A DNA stretch of 64,000 bases from Streptosporangium roseum DSM 43021 (lineage in GTDB: Bacteria; Actinomycetota; Actinomycetes; Streptosporangiales; Streptosporangiaceae), in assembly GCF_000024865.1 (NCBI RefSeq), contig NC_013595.1, positions 9,176,001 to 9,240,000 on the forward strand, given 5' to 3'. Positions 15,961 to 29,591 of this stretch are shown here, in pieces (positions within the stretch are counted from its first letter, which is position 1; each line of letters starts with the position of its first letter). The position numbers and the translations under genes are program-made. Below the pieces are notes generated by a model. It was given only the letters and a program-made list of their open reading frames with translations. It made no database searches and had not been told where the DNA came from.

Positions 15961-16553
15961 GGACTTCCCGCCCCACGTGGAGTTCCACCGGCTCCCCCGC
16001 GGAACCCGTCCCGCTCGCACATGGAGCCCGTCCCGCGCGGAGCTCCCCGGATCTCCCACGCGGGAGCTCATCCCGCGCGGAGCCCCATCGACTCCCCCGC
16101 GGGGAACCTCTCCTCCCGCACGGAGCTCCCCGAGGGTACGGGCCGTCCGTAATCCCTCAGATTCCCGCACAGAGCTCCCTATGCCGACCGGGCCCCCTTT
16201 TCCCCGGGTCGGCAGAAATCCCCCTGAAGGTCCCGTGCAGGGCCTCCCACCTGGCCTCCTGAGCTTCCGAGCCCGGACCGCCCGGCTCCGTCCACGCACC
16301 CCGGCTCCGTCCACACGCCCCCGGAGCGTGCCGCGCACCTTCGCCGCTTCCGGCGCCTCCGGCCCACTCGGTCCGCATGCCCGCCCGGCCCCCGCCCGGC
16401 CCCCTTCCGGCCCTCTCCCCCGACCTGAACGGAAGCCCTGCCCAACCCCCTCCGCAGCTCTCGTCCGGACCTGCCCAGTCCCCCGAAAAGGCTCCGGACC
16501 TGGCCGGAAGGTCAAGACTCGCCCAATCGGCCGCCACGACTCCGACCGAAGGC
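15961..16553. other. Long non-coding spacer upstream of pstS, no supported gene
   Basis: About 590 bp of C-rich sequence, continuing as loosely repeated CCCGCRCGGAGCYCC units to about 16140 and then unstructured. The open frames here lack ribosome sites and recognisable protein features. Its final part leads into a candidate PHO box. Confidence 0.5.
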
Positions 16554-16575
16554 ATTCATTTTGCGTTCACCTTCC
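16554..16575 (+). promoter_or_regulatory. Candidate PHO box (PhoP-type direct repeat) upstream of pstS
   Basis: Two adjacent 11-nt units, ATTCATTTTGC and GTTCACCTTCC, share the NTTCA start of the Streptomyces PHO-box direct repeat unit (GTTCACC-type). They lie 71 bp before the pstS start, where phosphate-starvation activation by a PhoP-like regulator is expected. Confidence 0.5.
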
Positions 16576-16645
16576 TACCGGTTTTGAGTCATCTCGCCTC
16601 CCTACTGTCTTGAACGTTGAAGGACTTAGTGGGAGGAACCCAACC

Positions 16646-17752
16646 GTGAAGTATGCAGGCCGGCTCGCCGCGGTCACCCTCGTCGGCGCGCTTTCGCTCG
16701 CTGCGTGCGGCACCGATAACAACACCGCCAGCACCGACACCTCCAAGGCGCCGGCCTCCGCCGGTTCGGATGCCGGTCTCAGCGGCACCATCAACGCCGC
16801 GGGCTCCTCGGCGCAGGCGAACGCCATTGACGAGTGGAAGAAGAACTTCCAGCAGGCCAACTCGGGTGTGAGCGTCAACTACCAGCCCAGCGGCTCCGGT
16901 GCGGGTATCCAGGCCTTCATCCAGGGCACGGTCGCCTTCGCGGGCTCCGACTCGGCGCTGAAGGACGACAAGGGCGAGCCCGCCCAGGCAGACGCCCGTT
17001 GCAAGACCGGCAAGGCCATCAACATCCCGATGGTGACCGGCCCGGTGGCCGTCGTCTACAACCTCCCCGGCGTCGAAGGGCTGCAGCTCTCCCCCAAGAC
17101 CCTCGGCGGCATCTTCAACAACAAGATCACCAAGTGGGACGACCCGGCGATCAAGGCCGACAACCCGGACGCCAAGCTCCCCTCGACCCCGATCCAGGCG
17201 TTCCACCGCTCGGAGGAGTCGGGCACCAACGACAACTTCACCAAGTTCCTGTCCAAGACCGCCGACTGGCCGTACGAGCCCGCCAAGGCGTGGCCCGCCG
17301 AGGCCAAGGGCCAGGGCGCCAAGGGCTCCGACGGCATCGTGACGGCCATCAAGGGCGCCGCCGGTTCGATCAGCTTCGTGGAGCTCTCCTACGCCGAGAA
17401 CTCCAGCCTGTCCAAGGCCAAGGTCGCCAACGGCTCCGGCGAGTTCGTCGAGCTGACCCCGGAGAGCGCGGCCAAGACGGTCGAGGCCGCCGAGGTCACC
17501 GGCCAGGGCAACGACCTCAAGCTGAGCATCGACTACGCCACCAAGGCCGCCGGCGCCTACCCCATCGTCCTGGTGACCTACGAGATCACCTGCGAGAAGG
17601 GCCTGACGCCCGAGGAGGCCAAGCTGGTGAAGTCCTTCCTCGGCTACACCGCCAGCGACGAGGGCCAGAAGGCGCTGACCGGCCTGGGCTACGCCCCGCT
17701 GCCGGCGACGGTCCTCGCCAAGGTCCGGACCGCCGTCGAGGCGATCTCCTAA
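16646..17752 (+). CDS. pstS: Phosphate ABC transporter substrate-binding lipoprotein
   Basis: A 368-aa extracytoplasmic phosphate-binding protein. The lipobox LSLAAC ends the signal sequence with Cys about residue 21. Phosphate-site segments typical of PstS are INAAGSSAQANAI, SGSGAGIQAFIQGTVAFAGSD, IPMVTGPVAVVYNLPGV, FNNKITKWDDPAI and FHRSEESGTNDNFTKFL. GTG 16646 is preceded by a strong GGGAGGA. First gene of pstSCAB, with a candidate PHO box upstream. Confidence 0.96.
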   Translation: MKYAGRLAAVTLVGALSLAACGTDNNTASTDTSKAPASAGSDAGLSGTINAAGSSAQANAIDEWKKNFQQANSGVSVNYQPSGSGAGIQAFIQGTVAFAGSDSALKDDKGEPAQADARCKTGKAINIPMVTGPVAVVYNLPGVEGLQLSPKTLGGIFNNKITKWDDPAIKADNPDAKLPSTPIQAFHRSEESGTNDNFTKFLSKTADWPYEPAKAWPAEAKGQGAKGSDGIVTAIKGAAGSISFVELSYAENSSLSKAKVANGSGEFVELTPESAAKTVEAAEVTGQGNDLKLSIDYATKAAGAYPIVLVTYEITCEKGLTPEEAKLVKSFLGYTASDEGQKALTGLGYAPLPATVLAKVRTAVEAIS

Positions 17753-17756
17753 CCCG

Positions 17757-18734
17757 ATGGCAACTCCAGTCCGTACCCGTGACGGCGGATCGGCCCTGAG
17801 CCGATCCGCCTCGCGGCGCAGCCAAGGTGAAGTCCCCTTCCGCTACGCCTCCACAGGCGCCGGAATCCTCCTGCTGGCGATCATGGCGGCCATCGCCGTC
17901 TTCCTCGTCGTCGAGGCGATCCCCGCCCTGCAGGCCAACAAGGGGAGCTTCTTCACCACCCTCACGTGGGAGCCGAACAGCAGCCAGTCCTTCGGCATCG
18001 CGGCCCTGGCGTTCGGCACACTGATCAGCGCCACCCTCGCACTGATCATGGCGGTGCCGGTGGCCGTCGGCGTGGCGCTGTTCATCTCCCACTACGCGCC
18101 CCGGCGCATGGCCGGGATCCTGGGGTACGTCATCGACCTGCTGGCCGCTGTCCCCAGCGTCGTCTACGGTCTGTGGGGCGTGGTCTTCCTCGTCCCGTTC
18201 ATGCAGGGGCCCTCGGAGTTCCTGCACGAGTACCTGGGGTTCATCCCGCTGTTCGGCGGCGACATCGTCACGGGCCGCTCGATGCTGACGGCGTCGATCG
18301 TGCTCGCCGTCATGATCCTGCCGATCATCGCGGCGATCTCCCGGGAGGTCTTCCTCCAGGTGCCCCGGATGCACGAGGAGGCGGCACTGGCCCTCGGCGC
18401 GACCCGCTGGGAAGTGATCAAGACCGCGGTGCTGCCGTTCGGCCGTCCCGGCGTCATCAGCGCGTCCATGCTGGGCCTCGGCCGGGCCATGGGGGAGACC
18501 ATCGCCGTCGCGCTCATCTTCCCGGCGACGTTCGGCATCAGCCTGGAGATCCTCACCCCCCAGGGCAACAGCATCGCCGCCAACATCGCCAACGGGTTCG
18601 GCGAGGCCACCCCGATCGGGCGCGGCGCGCTGATCGCGTCGGGCCTCGTACTGTTCATCATCACGCTGCTCGTGAACATGGGCGCCCGCATGATCATCGC
18701 CCGCCGCAAGGAGTACTCCGGAGCCGCCGCATGA
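17757..18734 (+). CDS. pstC: Phosphate ABC transporter permease PstC
   Basis: A 325-aa inner membrane permease with six predicted helices and the permease coupling loop EEAALALGATRWEVIKTAVLPFGRPG that contacts the ATPase. It starts four bases after the pstS stop and overlaps pstA by ATGA, indicating translational coupling. The N-terminal cytoplasmic 35 residues are Ser/Arg-rich. Confidence 0.95.
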   Translation: MATPVRTRDGGSALSRSASRRSQGEVPFRYASTGAGILLLAIMAAIAVFLVVEAIPALQANKGSFFTTLTWEPNSSQSFGIAALAFGTLISATLALIMAVPVAVGVALFISHYAPRRMAGILGYVIDLLAAVPSVVYGLWGVVFLVPFMQGPSEFLHEYLGFIPLFGGDIVTGRSMLTASIVLAVMILPIIAAISREVFLQVPRMHEEAALALGATRWEVIKTAVLPFGRPGVISASMLGLGRAMGETIAVALIFPATFGISLEILTPQGNSIAANIANGFGEATPIGRGALIASGLVLFIITLLVNMGARMIIARRKEYSGAAA

Positions 18735-19606
18735 CCGCGATCCAGCGAATCTCAGCCGGCAGGCGCTTCAAGGACCGGTTCGTCCAGTCACTGGTCTACC
18801 TGTCGTTCGCCATCGCCGTGGTGCCGCTGGTCGCGGTCCTGTGGATGGTGATCAAGAACGGCCTCGCCCGCTTCGACATGGAGTTCCTGACCCACTCCAT
18901 GCGCAACATCGGCGCCAAGGACGCCGGAGGCGGCGCCTACCACGCCATCCTCGGCACCCTGGAGCAGGTCCTGCTGGCCTCGCTCATCTCGATCCCCGTC
19001 GGCCTGCTCACCGCGATCTACCTCGTGGAGTACGGCGAGGGCACCCGGCTGAGCCGGGCGATCAGCTTCTTCGTGGACGTCATGACCGGCATCCCCTCGG
19101 TGGTCTCCGGCCTGTTCATCCTGGCCTTCTGGATCCTGGCGCTGGGGCTGCCGTTCTCCGGTTTCGCCGGCGCGCTGGCCCTGTCGATCCTGATGATGCC
19201 GACGGTGGTCCGCTCCGCCGAGGAGATGCTCCGGCTGGTCCCCAACGACCTGCGCGAGGCCTCCTACGCGCTGGGCGTGCCGAAGTGGCGGACGATCACC
19301 AGGATCGTCCTGCCCACCTCCTTCACCGGCATCGCGACCGGCATCATGCTCGCCATCGCGCGCGTCGCCGGGGAGACGGCTCCGCTCCTGCTCACGGTCT
19401 TCTTCACCGACTCCATCAACAGCGACCCCTTCAACGGGCCGCAGATGGGGTTGCCTCTCTACGTCTTCGACCAGGCGGCCCGTCCCACCGACACCGCCAT
19501 CGACCGCGCGTGGGCCGGAGCGCTCACGCTGATTCTGATCGTCATGCTGCTCAATCTGGTGGCGCGCCTCATCGGCTGGTGGCGCTCGCCGGCCAGAGGC
19601 CGATAG
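18731..19606 (+). CDS. pstA: Phosphate ABC transporter permease PstA
   Basis: A 291-aa permease partner of PstC, with about six helices and the coupling loop LREASYALGVPKWRTITRIVLPTSFTG. The start codon overlaps the pstC stop (ATGA). Its stop is 13 bp before pstB, the gap holding an AGGAGGA ribosome site. Confidence 0.95.
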   Translation: MTAIQRISAGRRFKDRFVQSLVYLSFAIAVVPLVAVLWMVIKNGLARFDMEFLTHSMRNIGAKDAGGGAYHAILGTLEQVLLASLISIPVGLLTAIYLVEYGEGTRLSRAISFFVDVMTGIPSVVSGLFILAFWILALGLPFSGFAGALALSILMMPTVVRSAEEMLRLVPNDLREASYALGVPKWRTITRIVLPTSFTGIATGIMLAIARVAGETAPLLLTVFFTDSINSDPFNGPQMGLPLYVFDQAARPTDTAIDRAWAGALTLILIVMLLNLVARLIGWWRSPARGR

Positions 19607-19619
19607 GAGGAATGTCGAA

Positions 19620-20396
19620 ATGAGCCAGCAGATCCAGGTCTCCGGCCTCGACGCGTACTACGGAAAGCACAAGGCCATCGAGGACATCTCGATGACGATC
19701 GAGCCGCAGTCGATCACCGCATTCATCGGCCCCTCGGGATGCGGCAAGTCGACCTTCCTTCGGACCCTCAACCGTATGCACGAGGTCATTCCCGGCGCAC
19801 GCGTGGAGGGCAAGGTCATGCTCGACGGGGAGGACCTCTACGCCTCCGACGTGGAGCCGGTGTCGGTCCGCCGGATGATCGGCATGGTCTTCCAGCGCCC
19901 TAACCCGTTCCCCACCATGTCGATCTACGAGAACGTGGCGGCCGGCCTCCGGCTCAACGGCAGGCACTCCAAGTCGACGGTCGACGGCATCGTCGAGGAG
20001 TCACTGAAGGGCGCCAACCTCTGGAACGAGGTCAAGGACCGGCTCAACCGGCCGGGCGCGGGCCTCTCCGGCGGCCAGCAGCAGCGCCTGTGCATCGCCA
20101 GGGCCATCGCGGTCAAGCCCGAGGTCCTCCTGATGGACGAGCCGTGCTCCGCCCTGGACCCGATCTCCACGCTGGCCATCGAAGACCTGATGGCCGAGCT
20201 GAAGAACCGGTTCACGATCATCATCGTGACGCACAACATGCAGCAGGCCGCGCGGGTGAGCGACCGCACCGCCTTCTTCAACCTGGCGGGACAGGGCCAG
20301 CCGGGCCGCGTCATCGAGATGGACGACACCTCACGCATCTTCACCAACCCCGCCCAGCAGGCGACCGAGGACTACATCACCGGTCGCTTCGGATAA
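19620..20396 (+). CDS. pstB: Phosphate ABC transporter ATP-binding protein PstB
   Basis: A 258-aa ABC ATPase with Walker A GPSGCGKSTFLRTLNRM, Q-loop MVFQRPNPFPTMS, signature LSGGQQQRLCIARAIA, Walker B VLLMDEPCSALDP and the switch His in IIVTHNMQQA. It powers the PstC/PstA channel. AGGAGGA lies about eight bases before ATG 19620. A tiny frame ATG TCG AAA TGA directly after the ribosome site overlaps the pstB start by ATGA. No phoU follows. Confidence 0.96.
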   Translation: MSQQIQVSGLDAYYGKHKAIEDISMTIEPQSITAFIGPSGCGKSTFLRTLNRMHEVIPGARVEGKVMLDGEDLYASDVEPVSVRRMIGMVFQRPNPFPTMSIYENVAAGLRLNGRHSKSTVDGIVEESLKGANLWNEVKDRLNRPGAGLSGGQQQRLCIARAIAVKPEVLLMDEPCSALDPISTLAIEDLMAELKNRFTIIIVTHNMQQAARVSDRTAFFNLAGQGQPGRVIEMDDTSRIFTNPAQQATEDYITGRFG

Positions 20397-20419
20397 ATCG
20401 ACCACATTGGAGGACCCGG

Positions 20420-21139
20420 GTGATCCAGCCGCAGACGGCACCCGAGGTGAACGGGGACACTCGGACGGCGCCCCTGCTGCTGGTGGCCGATCCCGAAGCA
20501 ACCTTGGTCCACGGTCTGGCCGACGCCCTCGAACGCGAGGGTGTCGTGGTCACGGGCGTCACCGACGGCGCGCAGGCCCTGTTGCAGGCAGGGGCGCTCC
20601 GGCCCGACGTCGTGCTCGTCAGCGCCTCGCTGCCGGTCATCGGGGCAGTGGAGTTCATCCGCGCCGTACGGCTGTCGCGGCCGATTCCCGTGCTGCTGGG
20701 CGTCGGCGAGGGCCATGCCGAGCAGGCCGTCCAGGCGCTCGCGGCCGGGGCCGCCGCGTGTGTGGCCCGGCCGTACCGGGTGCCGGAGCTCCTGCCCCTG
20801 GTGCAGGCGGCCTTCTCCGGCGAGGCGGCGAGCCGCCGCGCCCTCGTGGTCGGCAAGGTCGAGCTCGACGTGAACGCCTACCAGGTGAAGGTCGACGGCC
20901 ACACCGTCCACCTGCCGCTGCGCGAGTTCGAGCTGCTGCACTACCTGATGCGCAACGCTCACCGCACGGTCACCCGTGAGCAGATCATGCGGCATGTCTG
21001 GAACTCCACCGACACCACCTCGACCAACACGATCGCGGTCCACGTCAAGCGCCTGCGTGCCCGCCTCGGCGACACCGACGACCAGCTGATCCAGACCGTG
21101 CGCGGGGTGGGTTACCGGATGGTCGACAAGACGGCCTGA
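20420..21139 (+). CDS. Aspartate-less atypical response regulator, OmpR/PhoB family
   Basis: A 239-aa DNA-binding regulator. Residues 18-130 form a receiver-like domain, residues 145-235 a winged helix with LPLREFELLHYLMRNAHRTVTREQIMRHVWN and HVKRLRARLGD...VRGVGYRM. The receiver chemistry is missing: the phospho-acceptor position reads VLVSAS (Ser68) instead of Asp, the conserved Lys is Arg117 (ARPY), and only one acidic residue remains in the N-terminal pocket. It therefore probably works without phosphorylation, like the aspartate-less receivers of the JadR1 class. GTG 20420 has GGAGGA upstream. It lies 23 bp after pstB, so phosphate-linked regulation is plausible. No kinase is adjacent. 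Confidence 0.85.
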   Translation: MIQPQTAPEVNGDTRTAPLLLVADPEATLVHGLADALEREGVVVTGVTDGAQALLQAGALRPDVVLVSASLPVIGAVEFIRAVRLSRPIPVLLGVGEGHAEQAVQALAAGAAACVARPYRVPELLPLVQAAFSGEAASRRALVVGKVELDVNAYQVKVDGHTVHLPLREFELLHYLMRNAHRTVTREQIMRHVWNSTDTTSTNTIAVHVKRLRARLGDTDDQLIQTVRGVGYRMVDKTA

Positions 21140-22143
21140 CCTCCTGCCGTCGCGCATCCTCGCCTGCCCCGGAAGGCGGCCAGGATGCGCTTGACCGCGC
21201 CCTCGACCCTGGCGACGCCCGTACCCATGCTCGGGCTGTCCTCGGTGAGGACCGCCACGGCGTAGTCGTGCCCGGCCTCCCTGATCAGCCCGACGCTGAC
21301 GACCACCCAGCGCCCGTTGGCCACATGCCGCAGCCAGCCGTTCTTCAGCGACACCTCGCTCTTCGACGACACCTGGTCGCCCTCGCACGCGGCCGCGCTG
21401 ATCCCCCATCGCTGCTCCGGGGTCACGTTCGCCATCAGCCGCAGCACCCGTTCGCGGTCCTTCTCCGGCAGCGGGCTTCTCTTCCCGGCCAGCGCTCCGA
21501 TCAGCCGGACCTGGTCGCTCGCGGTGGTCCGCGTGATGCCCCAGCAGTACAGATCCACGCACCGTCCCGCCGGCGCATAGGTGCGTCTGAGGCCGAACTC
21601 GCGATCCGCCCTGGCCAGGCCGGCCTCCAGACCGATGCGCTCATACAGCCGGTCGGCCGCCGCGTTGTCACTGAAGCGGATCATCCGTTCCGCGTCGTCC
21701 CTGGTCTGCCGGGCCAGCCGGCGCCACGGGGACGTGAGCAGCAGCGCCATCAGAATGTTGATCTTCGAGGCGCTGGCCGTGGGCAGCTGCAGGTCCCGGT
21801 GGTAGTGGTAGGTCCGAGCGGTGGTCAGATCCCGCACTGCGGCGGTGGTCCGGCCGCCGTAGCGCGCGAGGAACCGGTCGAGGGTGCGGGTGAGCCTCGG
21901 AGCGGAGACCCTCGGCGGTGCCGGCGGCCTGGGGGCAGGTGTCCGGAGCCCGCCGGAGGGGACGACCCTCGGCTCCACCGCCCCCGGAGCGGACGGCGAA
22001 CCGATACCCGCAGGCGGCACCGCCCTCGGAGCGGCCGACGAACCGACATCCGCCGTCATCACTCCCTCGGCCGCGCACCCACCTCCGAACGCGGCAATCA
22101 GTACGGCTGCCGCCGCAGCCGCCCGATGCACTGACTTCACCAT
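21112..22143 (-). CDS. Serine hydrolase with class A beta-lactamase fold, lipoprotein
   Basis: A 343-aa protein with an N-terminal signal and lipobox-like GGGCAA (Cys near residue 23), a Pro/Ala-rich linker to about residue 85, then a beta-lactamase/D,D-peptidase-like domain. Active-site motifs are SASK (SxxK), SDN and KNG in place of KTG. It may be a penicillin-recognising hydrolase or an inactive relative; actual lactamase activity cannot be inferred. Its 3' end overlaps the convergent regulator gene by 28 bp. Confidence 0.78.
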   Translation of the reverse strand: MVKSVHRAAAAAAVLIAAFGGGCAAEGVMTADVGSSAAPRAVPPAGIGSPSAPGAVEPRVVPSGGLRTPAPRPPAPPRVSAPRLTRTLDRFLARYGGRTTAAVRDLTTARTYHYHRDLQLPTASASKINILMALLLTSPWRRLARQTRDDAERMIRFSDNAAADRLYERIGLEAGLARADREFGLRRTYAPAGRCVDLYCWGITRTTASDQVRLIGALAGKRSPLPEKDRERVLRLMANVTPEQRWGISAAACEGDQVSSKSEVSLKNGWLRHVANGRWVVVSVGLIREAGHDYAVAVLTEDSPSMGTGVARVEGAVKRILAAFRGRRGCATAGGQAVLSTIR

Positions 22144-22271
22144 CAGCCTCGAACACTCTCCCCGATCACGCCATGATCGGGATTTATCCCCGGAGGAATG
22201 TCCGGAAGAGTGTGAGACGGAACCTCGCCCGGATGGGGGCGGAGTCCTTGGAGAACGGGGCGGCGGGCTAC

Positions 22272-23165
22272 CTAGCCTTGACGGGCGTCGGCGATTAGCC
22301 GGGCGATGCTCTCGTCGTCACAGGTGGCCCAGAACTCCCCGACCACATCCTCGAGGTGTGCCAGCGACTCCGCGCGGAACAGCACATCCTGGTATTTGGT
22401 GATGTCGTAGTGGGTCGTACCCATGGCGACGAGGTCCAGGGGCCGGATGTCCATGTTCCGGAACTCCTCGATCTCCCCGTAGGAGGACAGGATGCCCGCG
22501 CCGTACGCCCGCAGCTCGTCCTGGTCGGTCATCACGCCGAACTCCAGCGTGAACCAGAAGATCTTGGAGATGAACTCCAGCGCCCGCTCGCTCTCGACCC
22601 GCCGCGCCGCACCGCCCGCCAGCCGGTAGAGCTGTGAGTACCGATCGGAGGCGAGCGCGTTGGCGTGCCCGATCACCTCGTGGATCACGTCCGGTTCCGG
22701 TGTGTAGAGCGGCGTGGAGTGGTGGCGGATGTACTGGGTCGAGTGGAAGAAGCCGTCGGCCAGCACGCCGTAGAAGTCCCGCAGAGGCACCAGCCCCGCG
22801 GCAGGAAGGTAGCGGAACCCGGTCAGCGGCTCCAGCAGCTCACCGACCTCCTGGAGCTGCGGGATCCGCTCGCCGGGCAACCTCAGCCGCTCGGCCGCGT
22901 CCTGGTATTCCACGGTCGCGTATTTGCGATGCTTGATCGCCAGCTCGCGGCTGACCAGGGCCCAGACCTCGTGCTCCTGGCGGGTGTATTCGGCCAGGGG
23001 GATCGGCGTGCCGGGCACGTGTCCCACCGCGAGCGCGGCGATGGCGTTGCGCCGGAGCCGGTAGACCGGATCGGCGAAGCCGGGGTGACTCGCGGCGAGC
23101 TCGACCTCCACCGTGCCGTCGTCACGGGTCGCCACCGGCGCGAAGTACTGCGCTTCTTCGAACAT
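22272..23165 (-). CDS. Phenylalanine 4-monooxygenase (pterin-dependent aromatic amino acid hydroxylase)
   Basis: A 297-aa non-haem iron hydroxylase turning phenylalanine into tyrosine with a tetrahydropterin. The two iron-binding His lie in DVIHEVIGHAN and the Glu in IFWFTLEFGV; other family blocks are FRYLPAAGLVPLRDFYGVLADGFFHSTQYIRH and SSYGEIEEF. ATG 23165 gives the family-like start MFEEAQYFAP; the frame extends to a TTG at 23201 without a ribosome site. It is divergent from an Lrp-type regulator, which probably controls it in amino acid catabolism. Confidence 0.9.
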   Translation of the reverse strand: MFEEAQYFAPVATRDDGTVEVELAASHPGFADPVYRLRRNAIAALAVGHVPGTPIPLAEYTRQEHEVWALVSRELAIKHRKYATVEYQDAAERLRLPGERIPQLQEVGELLEPLTGFRYLPAAGLVPLRDFYGVLADGFFHSTQYIRHHSTPLYTPEPDVIHEVIGHANALASDRYSQLYRLAGGAARRVESERALEFISKIFWFTLEFGVMTDQDELRAYGAGILSSYGEIEEFRNMDIRPLDLVAMGTTHYDITKYQDVLFRAESLAHLEDVVGEFWATCDDESIARLIADARQG

Positions 23166-23242
23166 GTATGAAATGACAGCAATTCTTTGAATCGTTGACA
23201 AGAGTGAGCAGTTTGACTGTGCGATCCATGCATGTTCGTACC

Positions 23243-23260
23243 GTCAGAGCTGTCTCTGAC
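23243..23260. promoter_or_regulatory. Perfect dyad, candidate Lrp operator
   Basis: GTCAGAG and CTCTGAC form a perfect 7-bp inverted repeat around CTGT, in the AT-rich gap between phenylalanine hydroxylase and its divergent Lrp-family neighbour, 25 bp before the regulator's start. Confidence 0.5.
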
Positions 23261-23285
23261 TGGTCGTATCGCCTAATCTGATGCG

Positions 23286-23753
23286 GTGACCATCGACGAC
23301 CTGGACAGCCGCCTCCTGGTGACCATGCGCGCCCATCCCCGCATCGGCCTCACCGAGCTCGCCCGGCTGCTCGGCGTGGCCCGGGGCACCGTACAGGCCC
23401 GCGTCGAGAAGCTCACCGCCCGCGGCGTCATCGCCGACTTCGGCCCGACCGTCACCCCTGAGGGCATCGGCTACCCGATCCTCGCCTTCGTATCCCTGCA
23501 GATCGCGCAGGGCCGGCTGGCCGAGGCCGTGCAGGCGCTGCAGTCCCTGCCCGAGATCCTTGAGGTCTACGGCACCAGCGGCCAGGCCGACCTGCTCTGC
23601 CGCGTGGTCGCCCGGAGCACGCCGGACCTTCAGGAGATCATCGCCCGCATCCTGACCTCGCCCGCGGTCCAGCGCACCGACACCACGATCGCCCTGTCAG
23701 TCCAGGTTCCCTACCGGATCGAACCTCTGCTCCACGCGGCTCCGGACACCTGA
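23286..23753 (+). CDS. Lrp/AsnC family transcriptional regulator
   Basis: A 155-aa regulator with an N-terminal winged HTH (DDLDSRLLVTMRAHPRIGLTELARLLGVARGTVQARVEKLTARGVI) and a C-terminal RAM ligand-sensing domain (ILEVYGTSGQADLLCRVVARS). GTG 23286 is used. Its position divergent to phenylalanine hydroxylase suggests that aromatic amino acids are its ligand. Confidence 0.9.
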   Translation: MTIDDLDSRLLVTMRAHPRIGLTELARLLGVARGTVQARVEKLTARGVIADFGPTVTPEGIGYPILAFVSLQIAQGRLAEAVQALQSLPEILEVYGTSGQADLLCRVVARSTPDLQEIIARILTSPAVQRTDTTIALSVQVPYRIEPLLHAAPDT

Positions 23754-24025
23754 GCAGGGAGTCCCCCTGACGCGGACGGGCGAGACGGGCAGACGGATGC
23801 GCTTGAGGCGGCCGAGCGGGAACGCCGAGCAGGGACGCCGAGCAGGGACACTGACGGAGACGCCGTCACGCGCACCGGATCCATCGGAAGACGGATCATT
23901 CACAGCCGAAGGCCGGGCCTCCCGAAAGAGCCTGCGGGAAAGAGGCCCCGAAAAGAGGCCACGGAAAGAGGCCGCGGGAAAGCGCCGGCCGAAAAGGCCC
24001 GCCGGAAAAAGCCCGGAAAAACAGA
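23754..24025. other. Spacer downstream of the rrn operon, purine-rich degenerate repeats
   Basis: About 270 bp without a supported gene. Between 23936 and 24020 it repeats variants of GAAAGAGGCC and GGAAAAAGCCC. On the minus strand this gives T-rich sequence after the rrn terminator, so it may act as extra termination sequence. Confidence 0.5.
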
Positions 24026-24051
24026 AAAGGCCACCCCGAAGGATGGCCTTT
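24026..24051 (-). terminator. Intrinsic terminator of the rrn operon
   Basis: On the minus strand AAGGCCATCC and GGGGTGGCCTT pair around a TTCG loop and are followed by TTCTGTTTTT, a classical stem plus U tract, ten bases after the 5S gene. Confidence 0.85.
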
Positions 24052-24060
24052 CCCAAAGAT

Positions 24061-24180
24061 TGTCCGGCGGCGACCTACTCTCCCACACCGTCCCCGGTGC
24101 AGTACCATCGGCGCTGAAGAGCTTAACTTCCGGGTTCGGAATGTAACCGGGTGTTTCCCCTTCGCCATAACCGCCGTAAC
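24061..24180 (-). rRNA. rrf: 5S ribosomal RNA
   Basis: Minus strand begins GTTACGGCGGTTATGGCG and ends GTAGGTCGCCGCCGGACA; the ends pair, and the internal segment CCCGGTTACATTCCGAACCC and GAAGTTAAG is standard 5S. Length about 120 nt. Ends are estimated from terminal pairing. Confidence 0.93.
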
Positions 24181-24313
24181 TCTATGAAACTGTCAAACAC
24201 ACACGGTGCTTGCTGTTTCAGAATTGCATAGTGGACGCGGGCAAGAACCTTGGTTTCGCGCTGCTCCGGACCCGGCGAAGGGACAGAGCGCTGCAGAAAC
24301 CAAGCTTATGCTT

Positions 24314-29358
<5,045 letters not shown>

Positions 29359-29555
29359 TTTGAAAGGTTTTCCCAGCTGAAAGCACCCGATTCGCATCGG
29401 ATGTATCAACCAAAGGAATCCGTCCCCCACTAAAAATGGGTTGGACGGGGTTGTGCTTCATGCACTGGCTTTTAACACACTGTTGAGTTCTCAAGAAACG
29501 GACGCGTTCTCCGTCGCCGTGACCGTGGTCCCGACTTCAGGGCGTTCCATTCCGT
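29359..29555 (-). other. rrn leader region
   Basis: Transcribed leader between the promoter and 16S. It contains CTTGAGAACTCAACAGTGTG at about 29477-29497 (minus strand), a block I recognise from other actinobacterial rrn leaders, where it is thought to take part in processing or antitermination. Confidence 0.6.
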
Positions 29556-29561
29556 GTTCCC

Positions 29562-29591
29562 ATCTTATCAGATCCGCCCGGTTCGTGTCAA
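29562..29591 (-). promoter_or_regulatory. rrn promoter
   Basis: Minus strand -35 TTGACA (29591-29586), 18-bp spacer, -10 TAAGAT (29567-29562). The -35 is a perfect consensus hexamer and the promoter lies about 205 bp upstream of the 16S 5' end. Confidence 0.8.

Noticed and set aside
15977..16645. 220-residue N-terminal extension of PstS
   Set aside because: The GTG at 16646 has a strong ribosome site and starts a proper lipoprotein signal; the extension is repeat-derived Pro/Arg sequence.
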